Below are positions 38,265 to 47,757 of a DNA stretch of 62,131 nt, piece by piece. How positions within the stretch are numbered: the first letter of the stretch is position 1; every line of letters begins with the position of its first letter. The DNA lies in contig JAIRMA010000018.1 in the NCBI GenBank assembly GCA_031259085.1, positions 1 through 62,131 on the forward strand, in the 5' to 3' direction. The notes under the pieces were generated by a model that had not been told where the DNA came from, did no database searches, and saw nothing but the letters and a program-made list of their open reading frames with translations. The DNA comes from Christensenellaceae bacterium (GTDB lineage: Bacteria > Bacillota > Clostridia > Christensenellales > DTU072). A program made the position numbers and the translations under genes.

Positions 38265-39822
38265 TTAGCTGTTTTATTCGCTCTCTCAAAACTGAGCTTG
38301 AAACGCCTTCGGTTCGTTCTAACCAAACTACTTCTACACCCACTAATGATAGAATTTTCTCAGTGTGATCCCAGTTTTCGTTTCCTTTCCAATCATCACC
38401 TACAAAAATTGCATCAAATTTGTATTTTCCTAGAAGTAGCAATCTATTATAATCATGAATAGGCACCACTTCGTTTACGCCTTTAATTCCCATAACAACG
38501 GCACATCTATCTTCGTAGCTTAAAGCAGTTGGCTCCTTCCTCAGTTTTACAAAAAACTCATCTGTTTTAACCCCTATGATTAGATATTCACAAAGAGCAG
38601 CAGCTCGCTTTATTATGTTTAAATGCCCTATATGAAAAAGATCGAATGTCCCTGATGCAAAACCAATCTTGTATTTCTTATTTATAGAATCTCCATTTAT
38701 CAAGTTGTCTGTGGCATTAAAATTTAAATGATCAAGATTTGTAATAACATTTTTATCTATTACATAAGGCTTCTTTTTTAATAAGGTGTTTCTTAATTCC
38801 TTTGGCAAGTTGTTTTGGTTTATATCTGGCATAACGTAATATGCATCAATTGGAACAGTTAAGTGCGGTGTATTTAGACATATCACTTGATCAACATATT
38901 TTAAAGCAGAAAGTATTTTGATCCGATCATCTATAGACATCATGTACTTGTTAGTATCTAACAATTCATCAGATAAAATGCAAACAACTAATTTTCGTGA
39001 ATGTGTTTTAATCTGGTTTAATATATTAATAGTATCAGCATTTAATTTATCAAACCTACCTAAGCAAATTGTAGTGTCAAAAATTATAAGTGGCTTAACT
39101 TTTGATTTTAGAGCATAATATAAAGATGTAATAAATAATCCACCCATAGAAAAAGCCAGATAAAAAAGTAGCATTATATCAAAAATATTGAAAATCAAGG
39201 CTACTATTAAAAATGGCATAAAAAGCCCGGAAATCCCTAATTCCTTTTCGATGCGCAATCTAATATATGAAAAACTCTTTTTGTTGGCAGTGGCATTCGG
39301 GGTCAGTGAAGTAGAACTTGTAGTATAATTTAGATATTTGGAATGTATTAATCTTGCTAATATATCTGAGATAGAGGCAATGGCCCCTAGAATTATAAAA
39401 ATGTAATTATCTATTAGCAGTATTTTGGAGGAGTGAAAAGCCGCTAATCCTATAGAAAGATAAACGAATGCACATAGATAATAACCACTAAACGCATCAA
39501 TAAACTCACCCATTTTAGAGGATTGCTTTTTAACGCGCGCTATATTCCCGTCAACACAGTCCATTACTAGCCACATCTCTATTAAAACAACGCCTACTAT
39601 TTTAAAGGAAATGATAGGAACAGTTAAAAAAACACAGCCTGCGACAGCAATCATTGCTGATAAAATAGAAACGATCCAAGGCGAAAACCCAACATTTATA
39701 AACAACGTCGTAAAAAGAAAGGATATGGGCCTTACAAATACTTTTACCCATAAAGAACTCTTCTTGTTTTTGCTCTTAGGTAGTGATTTTGCAACATCAG
39801 AGATTGTATATATTTTGCTCAC
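38239..39822 (-). CDS. Fusion of CDP-alcohol phosphotransferase with tandem cytidylyltransferase domains
   Basis: Residues about 25-225 are a membrane CDP-alcohol phosphotransferase with the motif D88-x2-D91-G92-x2-A95-R96-x8-G105-x3-D109; the usual last Asp is Gly113. Residues about 230-310 look like a cytidylyltransferase fold without its HxGH motif (LIIFDTTICLGRFDKL, DDRIKILSALKYVDQVI). Residues 384-520 are an active-looking cytidylyltransferase: GTFDLFHIGHLNII with HIGH at 397-400 and the closing RTEGVSSS at 503-510. One chain could therefore make a CDP-alcohol (glycerol, ribitol or similar) and transfer the phospho-alcohol at the membrane. GTG start with GAGGGG 8 bases upstream. It opens the polysaccharide operon and may initiate or decorate the glycan. 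Substrate unknown. Confidence 0.82.
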   Translation of the reverse strand: MSKIYTISDVAKSLPKSKNKKSSLWVKVFVRPISFLFTTLFINVGFSPWIVSILSAMIAVAGCVFLTVPIISFKIVGVVLIEMWLVMDCVDGNIARVKKQSSKMGEFIDAFSGYYLCAFVYLSIGLAAFHSSKILLIDNYIFIILGAIASISDILARLIHSKYLNYTTSSTSLTPNATANKKSFSYIRLRIEKELGISGLFMPFLIVALIFNIFDIMLLFYLAFSMGGLFITSLYYALKSKVKPLIIFDTTICLGRFDKLNADTINILNQIKTHSRKLVVCILSDELLDTNKYMMSIDDRIKILSALKYVDQVICLNTPHLTVPIDAYYVMPDINQNNLPKELRNTLLKKKPYVIDKNVITNLDHLNFNATDNLINGDSINKKYKIGFASGTFDLFHIGHLNIIKRAAALCEYLIIGVKTDEFFVKLRKEPTALSYEDRCAVVMGIKGVNEVVPIHDYNRLLLLGKYKFDAIFVGDDWKGNENWDHTEKILSLVGVEVVWLERTEGVSSSVLRERIKQLNGGTIGND

Positions 39823-41690
39823 AACGAATGCCCCTCATATTGCGAAAATATTAATTGTATATTTTTAGAAAATTCAAAATTATCATACATTATTGTTTTT
39901 CCTTATTGTGATTATCATTCTACCTTGCGAGGTTAATAAATCAAAAGCGCATCATTAGCATTAATCCAATTACATCGTTAGAATAAATTAAGAATTTAGC
40001 ATGAGCACTTTTAGTTCTTGTGCTTTTATTAACAAATTAGTCTATTTGCTACCTTAAAACATAGCGTTAATACCGTACAAGCCGCGTTCTGCAAAGATGT
40101 AAAGATGTCTGCATAAGACAAAGTTAGATTCTAAGTCTTTTTAAAAACTTTTAAATCCCTTCATGCCTCTTGTATCGCTATATTCTTTTGATAGATTATT
40201 AATATTTATCAACTAGCCTTTCTAGTATTACCATCATATATTGCGTTTAGTTTTTAGAAATTTAAAATCACCCTTAATTTTAGATAATAAAGAATTTTTA
40301 GCTCTTGACTCAAAAATGGTTATAGCTGTCGAGCATCAGTACATATTGTATTAAAACAACTTTTTTTGTAGCTAAAAACGACTGTATTTCTAAATATGAA
40401 ATTGACCATTGCAAACACATTTAATGAAGTGAATTCTATGCGCAATACAAATAATAATGTTTCCTAGATGTTTTGAGCTCTGTCTGCAGATGCGAGACCT
40501 TTGGTTCACAACAAAATTAAGATACTATGATACCTTTGTCTTATTAATTATGTGCTAAAGTGCCTTTTGACATTTTATTATTTAGAATGTCTGTTTAGAA
40601 AATTTAGCCCTACATTATTTGTTCATAAGGGGCTTTAATCCACTAAAATAAATTCAGGCACTATCAAGAGTCTACAAATTTTATTTTGCTCCTTTCATCC
40701 ATTTTATATGTGGATTAAAATATTTAATTATAGATTTAATTGTAAAGAATAAACATTGATTTTTTAACCTTTTGCACTTTTTTCTACTTAAGCCGCTAAT
40801 TCTAATTTACCATTCGATTTCCAGCTCGTTATTTATTGTGCTAAGGCTATCATCCATAGTAGATTCCTTCACAAAGCTACTCCATTTTTTATATTTTTAA
40901 AGCAAAGTAAACCAGGTGATATAGCCAATAAAACATACGCATCTTGTATAATAATCACTTAATTATATTTTAATATAATTTGAAGGCTTTTGCAAACAAA
41001 ATACATAAAATAAAATAATTTTAGGACAAATTATAAACAAAAGTTAATTATCTTATGTCATTAAGTTGCTGCGCGTTTTTTTAAGTTAAACGTATTCATC
41101 TATTTTAAACTAATTTTTTTTAAGCGGCATATGCATTTATGAATGTGAATTTCTATGATTCCTGCAACTATATAGGTTTGATAGTATCTGTAATCGACAT
41201 TTTTTTAAATCAATACTACTTAAGGAATATTATTATTAACTGTTATGAATTACATAAAGCAACCAAAGTTGCCATATAATTCTAGTATAACAATATATTA
41301 TGACTGATTATGACTAGTTAAAAAATTGCCACTCTCATATGCATTATGTGAGATATTCTGATAATGCTAAAGACCGTTAAAATTGTGATAGTCACAGATT
41401 TAGTATCCATAAAATCCAAATGTAGTATCTAGGAGTTCATTTAAGATTCTTTAATTTTAGACATTTGAATTGAAAGCAATTTGTTCAATCATTATTTTAT
41501 GTTCACTTTTCGGTAAATTGTATTATTTTTGAATATCTATTGTTGTACATTTCGATTAAACTTAAACGAGGCTTATAAAAATAATTTAGAATAAAAGAAC
41601 ATCTCCAAATTGTTATAAAACTATTGATTATATTTAATTATTTCTACATATTTGTAAACATTCAAGTAGCTACTGCATATTAATATATAA
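39823..41690. other. 1.9-kb gene-free stretch
   Basis: The longest gap in the window, between the divergent polysaccharide operon and murC. It has stops in all six frames throughout, very low GC and no match I can recognise to tRNA, rRNA, tmRNA, RNase P, SRP RNA or a riboswitch. One weak hairpin, AGCAC/GTGCT at 40005-40025 followed by TTTAT, could be a remnant terminator. It probably represents deleted or fully decayed genes. Confidence 0.55.
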
Positions 41691-43073
41691 ATGCTAAACC
41701 TAAATGATATAAAGCAAATACATTTTACAGGTATAGGCGGCATAAGCATGTCGTCCTTAGCAAAACTGATGATCCTCCAACAAAAGAAAGTGACTGGATC
41801 CGATTCAAAATATTCGGATTCTGTAGCACAATTGAACCAATGGGGTGCAAGAATATCAATTGGATATGACCTCGATTTAGTTAAATCCGCGGATTTAATG
41901 GTGTACTCAACCGCTATTGATAATTGTAATAAAGAGCTCGAATATGCACGCCACCATAAAATCAACCATTTATCACGAAGCAAGTTTTTGTCTGTTGTGT
42001 CTAGTAACTTTGACAGAGTGATGGCCATTGCTGGCACTCATGGAAAAACGACAGTGACAGGCATGATTTCTAACATTTTTCTCAAGGCTTGCTTATCGTT
42101 CACGTCTCATATCGGTGGCTTTCTTAAATCCAATTTTGGGAATTTAATATACAGAGGGACAGATTATTTCATTACTGAGGCTTGTGAATATAAGAGGGCT
42201 TTTTTAGACATTAATCCATGTATCGCTGTTGTTTTAGACGTTGAGTACGATCATCCAGACACTTATCCGAACCTATATTCTGTGTATGAATCATTCGATC
42301 GTTTTATTTCTGGTATAAAAAAAAATGGCACTCTCATAATAAATGCGCAGTCTAACTACTACGTAAATAAAACAATTTTAGACGTCAAATCTAAGTTTCC
42401 TGCAGATATTAACATCCTAACCTTTGGGTCATCTAAGTGCACAGACTTTTCACTTCAAAACTCTAAATTGAATTCAAATGGATGTTTTTCAGGTGATATA
42501 TACGATAAATCGCATATCATGTCGATTAAATTACAGATTCCAGGTTATCATAATCTTTGCAATGCTCTTGCAGCATATGCTTCATGCAGAGCATGTAATA
42601 TTTCTTATGACCACATAAAACATGGGTTAGAATCTTTTCAGGGAATTGAGCGCAGATTTGAAACATACACAGCGTTTAATGGCGCCACAATAATCGTTGA
42701 TTATGCTCATCACCCAACGGAAATAACAGCAGTTATAAATTCTGTTATTAATCTCCCACATAATAAATTAATATGTGTCTTTCAACCGCATACATTCTCA
42801 CGAACTAAATATCTATTAAATGAATTTATTTCTTCTTTTGCAGGTGCAGATATGGTTTTCATTTTTAAGGAATATTCAGCAAGGGAAACGCCAAAAGATG
42901 GAATTAGCGCAGCTGAATTATTTGCACATATTAAGCACGCAAATATAAAATCCTATTATTTTGAGAATGTCCTTAATTTAGCATCACAAATTTCAGATAT
43001 CATAAAGCCCGCTGATAAATTATTAATTTTAGGTGCTGGGGATATAGACGTCGTTGCAAAACTACTTCTTTAA
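41691..43073 (+). CDS. murC: UDP-N-acetylmuramate--L-alanine ligase
   Basis: MurC joins L-alanine to UDP-MurNAc with ATP in cytoplasmic peptidoglycan synthesis. The 460-residue protein has the N-terminal FTGIGGISMSSLAKLMI UDP-binding motif, the P-loop GTHGKTT (115-121), ITEACEYKRAFLDINP and DYAHHPTEI. The start lacks a clear Shine-Dalgarno sequence; a TATTAA at 41678-41683 with TAAACA 17 bases further up would place a transcription start almost at the ATG, so this gene too may be leaderless or nearly so. murG follows after 67 bases; the other dcw genes are not here. Confidence 0.96.
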   Translation: MLNLNDIKQIHFTGIGGISMSSLAKLMILQQKKVTGSDSKYSDSVAQLNQWGARISIGYDLDLVKSADLMVYSTAIDNCNKELEYARHHKINHLSRSKFLSVVSSNFDRVMAIAGTHGKTTVTGMISNIFLKACLSFTSHIGGFLKSNFGNLIYRGTDYFITEACEYKRAFLDINPCIAVVLDVEYDHPDTYPNLYSVYESFDRFISGIKKNGTLIINAQSNYYVNKTILDVKSKFPADINILTFGSSKCTDFSLQNSKLNSNGCFSGDIYDKSHIMSIKLQIPGYHNLCNALAAYASCRACNISYDHIKHGLESFQGIERRFETYTAFNGATIIVDYAHHPTEITAVINSVINLPHNKLICVFQPHTFSRTKYLLNEFISSFAGADMVFIFKEYSARETPKDGISAAELFAHIKHANIKSYYFENVLNLASQISDIIKPADKLLILGAGDIDVVAKLLL

Positions 43074-43140
43074 TGTTTTTTCATAATTGAATGAGATAAT
43101 TACATACTAATATTTAAACAAATCATATGGAGAAAATACG

Positions 43141-44148
43141 TTGAATGTAATTGCTATAACAGGTGGTGGAACAGCCGGGCATGTAATTCCCAATTTAGCA
43201 CTCATCCCTGAATTGAAGCCCTGCTTTGATAAAATAATATATCTCGGTTGGAAATCACCAGAGAACCGATTAATCTCTCTTGCTAATATTCCTTTTTTCT
43301 CTGTGAGAGCCGCGAAATATGAACGTCAGAAATTTTTTACAAACTTAAAAATACCAGGTTCACTTGTAATAGGGATAACAAAAGCTCTTATTATTCTAAA
43401 ACGAGAAAATGTTACAATTGTTTTTAGTAAGGGTGGTTATGTTTCTTTGCCAGTTTGTATCGCAGCAGGATTGCTTAGAATTCCAATTGTTATACATGAG
43501 AGCGATTTTTCATTGGGACTTGCAAGCAAAGTAATGGCACCTTTTGCAAAATTAATAATAACCTCCTTCCCGGAAACTAAAGGTGATATTTATATTGGAA
43601 ATCCTGTGAGACAGGAAATTCTAAATGGAAAAGCTGAAGTAATCAAGTCAAAATATAATTTTGACAATAAACCTATTGTTCTAATAATTGGCGGGAGCTC
43701 AGGTTCTCGAGACATTAATAATGCAGTATATCCTATTGTTAAGCAATTAACTATAAAATACAATATCATCCACATAACGGGGAATGATTATACGAAAATT
43801 ATCCAAAATGGCTACGTGGGGATTTCCTATTCAGATAACATCTCTGACATTTATGCCGCATCCGATATTATTGTGACGCGTGGCGGGGCTAATTGCTTAT
43901 CAGAATGCGCCGCTTTAGGCAAGAGAACATTATGTATCCCATTGCCACGTGGTCGTAGTAGAGGTGATCAAATTGAAAATGCAATGAGTTATAAAAAAAG
44001 GGGCTGTGTTAGAGTCTTAGAACAAAAAGACTTAACTCCATCAAAGCTACTAATGGAAATTGATGCTACGTATTATAGTAACCAGCCTCATGCAACGGAT
44101 AGTAATGTAGCACCCACAATTGTCAAAGAAATTCTGAATATCCTCTAA
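43141..44148 (+). CDS. murG: UDP-GlcNAc--lipid I N-acetylglucosaminyltransferase
   Basis: MurG adds GlcNAc to lipid I to form lipid II on the inner membrane face. The 335-residue GT28 protein has ITGGGTAGHVIPNLALIPEL, FSKGGYVSLPVCIAA, IGGSSGSRDINNAV and TRGGANCLSECAALGKRTL. It is slightly shorter than the usual 350-370 residues but has all blocks. The start codon is TTG at 43141, supported by GGAG 8 bases upstream and by direct continuation into the glycine loop. It pairs with murC as a split-off fragment of the cell-wall cluster. Confidence 0.96.
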   Translation: MNVIAITGGGTAGHVIPNLALIPELKPCFDKIIYLGWKSPENRLISLANIPFFSVRAAKYERQKFFTNLKIPGSLVIGITKALIILKRENVTIVFSKGGYVSLPVCIAAGLLRIPIVIHESDFSLGLASKVMAPFAKLIITSFPETKGDIYIGNPVRQEILNGKAEVIKSKYNFDNKPIVLIIGGSSGSRDINNAVYPIVKQLTIKYNIIHITGNDYTKIIQNGYVGISYSDNISDIYAASDIIVTRGGANCLSECAALGKRTLCIPLPRGRSRGDQIENAMSYKKRGCVRVLEQKDLTPSKLLMEIDATYYSNQPHATDSNVAPTIVKEILNIL

Positions 44149-45147
44149 ATTATTTTGCTGTGCGATTTAGTTAGTTTTAAGTCAAGTGTTCAGAGTTATA
44201 ATAATTGCATCTAAACCAACTGCGTTTCCAAAAATTTTTATGTAAAAATTTCTTATGTCTTTATCTTTGTGAGAGGTACGCCAAAATTTATAGAACTCTG
44301 TATTTATGCAATATTCATAAATTTCATGCAGAAACTCTTGTCACCTACGTGTTCGTTTTAAAACTAAACTCCTAATTTGTCAAGGTGCTGTCTACAATTG
44401 ATGTTTTTAATGAATATATTGTTAAATGGCCCTAGTCAAAGCAAAAAATAGAATTTGGATGACTGCGATTGGACTTAAAAATGTTGATAATTTAAAGCCT
44501 CCCTGTACCTTATTACCAATGCAAAAGATAATATTAAAGGTGTTATCTCAATTCAAGATGTAAAAGGTGGGTTAGATATTTATTATAGTCAAAATGATAA
44601 GAGTATGCGGCGCCTCTTGACAGGTAAGAGAATAATGTCTTTAGGATTATTGAAATACTTAAGACAAAAAACGTTCTCATTTAGACCCTTAAAATTAATT
44701 CGAATCTAAAAGCATTTATTTATTAACATTCTTAAATAGGGCTCGTTATTGGAAATTACAACATAATAAAAAATGTCTGTGTCATTAACAATGCGAGAAT
44801 TATACTGACTCTACAATGATAATAACTACATTAAACTATAATTTTTCAAAAGAATTAACATTCAAATAATATAAATCATCGTCTTAAAATACTATCTAAT
44901 GTTGAGCGTTTTATATTTTAAATATGGCAACTATACCCATTTGAGTGGCAAAAAGGGCAATTGTAACTTTTACAATTGAATATCTCCAGTTTTTAGAGTT
45001 TTCTGATATTTGCTATCAACCATTCAAAAAACACCTTCGCTAAATCAATTTCTATTTAACATCCTCTTTTTCAAAATTCAGTAAAATGTGTCTCATTTTG
45101 TGTTACTTAGTCGTTTTATAAATTGATAATTTTGTTATATCGTTATG
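44149..45147. other. 1-kb gap with one gene fragment
   Basis: Mostly stop-rich AT DNA. At 44491-44709 a plus-strand frame without a plausible start reads AKDNIKGVISIQDVKGGLDI and KSMRRLLTGKRIMSLGLLKY before a TAA. It looks like the C-terminal piece of a decayed gene; I do not recognise it. No RNA gene seen. Confidence 0.45.
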
Positions 45148-45156
45148 TGTTATAAT
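45148..45156 (+). promoter_or_regulatory. Extended -10 promoter of the exported-protein gene
   Basis: TGTTATAAT (TGnTATAAT) with a perfect -10 hexamer at 45151-45156, 20 bases before the ATG. No good -35 box is present, as is normal for extended -10 promoters. AAGGAGG follows at 45167-45173. Confidence 0.55.
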
Positions 45157-45176
45157 TATTTAAGTTAAGGAGGTAT

Positions 45177-46502
45177 ATGCCCAAAAACACACCAAAAATA
45201 ATTGCCTTCGTATTATTAATAACCATCATAGCACTAGCTTTAATAGCGGGAGGGACGGATGGGACAGGTTTGTTTAATAAGAAGAACCAAAGCGCAATAA
45301 GTTCTAATGATGAAATTATAATTGAAATGAATCAAGAACTTTTAGATAACAATAATGTTCAGCCAATTTCACTCTATGACAAATTTCCTAAACAATCACA
45401 ATTTCAAACAGATTCTGGTTTTACTCAAACCGTTGATGTGGATGGAACTATTGTATACAACAATTCACATGCAATTGAAAATTTTCACATTCTTATAGCA
45501 ACATGTAATTCAATAGGTGGGGATCTTAATACGGAACATAACACTGTAGTTGTATTTAAAATGTTAGAGAATGGTCTAATAGAAAAGGCAATTCGTTTAA
45601 GTGTGGATTGTGATGCAGTATATATGAAATCACAAATTACTATTTTTGGGGTACTAATTGTCGTTTCAGGAAATTCTGATTGCATAGTATTCAATATAAA
45701 TTTAGAGCTCGATATTTTGTCAAAAACCGAAGTAGAATACGTATCAGATTTTAACATTTTTTCGAGTCACAATCTATGTCTTTGCATACTTACAAGTTCT
45801 GTAAATACATTATTCATATTTAGTGGCAACAAACTGGAGCCGAGCATAGTATTGCCAGAGGGGGACGTGTTAGATGTTTTTGAAACGGAAAATCATTATT
45901 ATGTATTTATCAATAATGACGACCACTATTTAATAATATTTTTAGAGAAGGATCTTTCTGGCTATACTAAAAAAATAATAACTCAAAAAAAATTGTGTGC
46001 TGTCATGCCCGCATTCAATGATAATACTCTTTGCTTTATATGTGTTGAAACTACAAATAATTCAACTTTTGTAGTGTTTTATTCTGAGATATTCGACACA
46101 AATACTAGTGTTTGTTTTTTTCTTGGGGCAAGTAATTTTGTTAATACATTTGTACTATCTGATAAACTCCTATTGACTTTAGAAACAGCAGATAATGCAA
46201 ATTTGTGTTATATCATAAATCGTAATAAATTAATCTCATCATTACCAGGCACTACATTTTTTGACAAATATAGCCTATTAGATTGCAAAACATATGACAA
46301 CAAAATAGCATTGCTTGTGAAGACTTATAATACACTTTGCGTTGTTTGTTTAGACAATAACTATGCTGTAACTAAAAATACAAAAATAGCTGAGAATATC
46401 AAAAGCTCGAAAGTAATATCTCTTAATAGCAAGACGATATTAATAGCATATGAAGAGATGTATGGGGGGAATTTAGGTATAACAAAACTACCTATCCTAT
46501 AG
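45177..46502 (+). CDS. Exported or membrane-anchored protein of unknown function
   Basis: The 441-residue protein has a short basic start (MPKNTPK) and one hydrophobic helix (about 8-24), then a linker and about 370 residues of beta-rich sequence with repeating patterns such as NVVFKMLENG-like strands, LIVVSGNSDCIVFNINLE, FVLSDKLLLTLETADN and IALLVKTYNTLCVVCLDN. The spacing suggests a beta-propeller facing outward, but I do not recognise a named family. AAGGAGG is close to the ATG. It has its own promoter and ends at a strong hairpin shared with fbaA. Confidence 0.6.
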   Translation: MPKNTPKIIAFVLLITIIALALIAGGTDGTGLFNKKNQSAISSNDEIIIEMNQELLDNNNVQPISLYDKFPKQSQFQTDSGFTQTVDVDGTIVYNNSHAIENFHILIATCNSIGGDLNTEHNTVVVFKMLENGLIEKAIRLSVDCDAVYMKSQITIFGVLIVVSGNSDCIVFNINLELDILSKTEVEYVSDFNIFSSHNLCLCILTSSVNTLFIFSGNKLEPSIVLPEGDVLDVFETENHYYVFINNDDHYLIIFLEKDLSGYTKKIITQKKLCAVMPAFNDNTLCFICVETTNNSTFVVFYSEIFDTNTSVCFFLGASNFVNTFVLSDKLLLTLETADNANLCYIINRNKLISSLPGTTFFDKYSLLDCKTYDNKIALLVKTYNTLCVVCLDNNYAVTKNTKIAENIKSSKVISLNSKTILIAYEEMYGGNLGITKLPIL

Positions 46503-46530
46503 CATTTGTTTTTATAATTAATTAACATTT

Positions 46531-46565
46531 TGATGGGCTAAAATTATTATTATTTTAGCCCATCA
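46531..46565. terminator. Convergent hairpin between the exported-protein gene and fbaA
   Basis: A perfect 14-bp inverted repeat, TGATGGGCTAAAAT (46531-46544) and ATTTTAGCCCATCA (46552-46565), with a 7-base loop. It lies 29 bases after the plus-strand gene and 14 bases after the end of fbaA on the minus strand, so it can serve both. U-tracts are imperfect on both sides. Confidence 0.75.
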
Positions 46566-46578
46566 TTTATCATTTCAA

Positions 46579-47508
46579 TTATGCCTTGCCATTACATCCA
46601 AGAACATTTACAATTTTATGTCTAACAATTTCTTTGATTGCAGCACGTGCAGGTCCTAAGTATTGTCTAGGATCAAAATGCGATGGATTATCATTAAAAT
46701 ATTTTCTAACAGTACCTGTCACCGCCATTCTAAGATCGCTATCAATATTAATTTTACAGACAGCCATTGTAGCCGCCCTTCTTAACATTTCTTCTGGAAC
46801 GCCTCTAGCGCCAGGCATGTTTCCACCGTATCTGTTAATCATTTCCACTAGCTGTTGTGGCACACTGGATGCACCATGTAAAACAATTGGAAATCCTGGC
46901 AATAGTTTTTCTACTTCTTCCAAAATATCAAATCTTAATTTGGGTTCGCCTTTGAATTTAAAGGCGCCATGACTTGTTCCTATTGCTATTGCTAAACTAT
47001 CAACATTTGTTTTGGAAACAAATTCTTGTACTTGATCAGGATTTGTGTAAGAAGAATCAGCCTCTGATACATTAACTGCATCTTCTATTCCAGCTAGACG
47101 TCCTAATTCAGCTTCGACCACAACACCATGATCATGTGCATAATCAACTACATTACGAGTAATTTTGATATTTTCTGCAAAACTATGATGGGATGCATCT
47201 ATCATTACAGACGTAAAACCATTTTCAACGCAATCTTTACAAAGGTCAAAAGTATCACCATGATCTAAATGCAGACAGATTGGTAAACCTGAATCCTCAA
47301 TGGCAGCTTCTACCAATTTTCTTAAGTAAAGCGGATTAGCATATTTTCTAGCACCAGATGAGACCTGAAGAATAAGCGGAGCTTTCTCTTCTTTTGCAGC
47401 TTCAACAATGCCTTGAATTATTTCCATATTATTTACGTTAAACGCACCTATGGCATAACCACCAGCATATGCTTTTTTAAACATATCTGTAGTTGTAACG
47501 AGGGACAT
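46579..47508 (-). CDS. fbaA: Fructose-bisphosphate aldolase, class II
   Basis: Splits fructose 1,6-bisphosphate into dihydroxyacetone phosphate and glyceraldehyde 3-phosphate using zinc. The 309-residue protein has AIGAFNVNNMEIIQGIVEAA, the zinc and catalytic motif HLDHGDTFDLCKDCVENGF, SVMIDASHH, EAELGRLAG, GTSHGAFKFKGEPKL and LHGASSVP. It is of the short Firmicute type. Single gene with good spacing before a shared terminator. It complements the two phosphofructokinases at 6-8 kb. Confidence 0.96.
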   Translation of the reverse strand: MSLVTTTDMFKKAYAGGYAIGAFNVNNMEIIQGIVEAAKEEKAPLILQVSSGARKYANPLYLRKLVEAAIEDSGLPICLHLDHGDTFDLCKDCVENGFTSVMIDASHHSFAENIKITRNVVDYAHDHGVVVEAELGRLAGIEDAVNVSEADSSYTNPDQVQEFVSKTNVDSLAIAIGTSHGAFKFKGEPKLRFDILEEVEKLLPGFPIVLHGASSVPQQLVEMINRYGGNMPGARGVPEEMLRRAATMAVCKINIDSDLRMAVTGTVRKYFNDNPSHFDPRQYLGPARAAIKEIVRHKIVNVLGCNGKA

Positions 47509-47757
47509 AAAATAATCCTCCTAATTTGAATATATGTATTATATCATTTTTTGTTTAAAAAATCCAGTATTTTTATTTTTTTATTAGGCGAATTTATCTA
47601 TATGTTTTGCAATTTGTTAACCCTCTATACATATTCTCTGTTCATTGTTTGCGTGTGGCCAACATGAAATTTTGCTTATCGCAAAAATTTATTAGTTTGT
47701 TCAAAGCCAAAGAGAACCATTGAAATTTTTATTATCGTAAATTACTATTTAAATTTG

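Noticed and set aside
40005-40030. Hairpin AGCAC/GTGCT followed by TTTAT as a terminator
   Set aside because: The stem is five base pairs with an 11-base loop and no gene ends nearby.
44699-44706. TTCGAATC as a possible tRNA T-loop
   Set aside because: The flanks cannot form a T stem, acceptor stem or anticodon arm.
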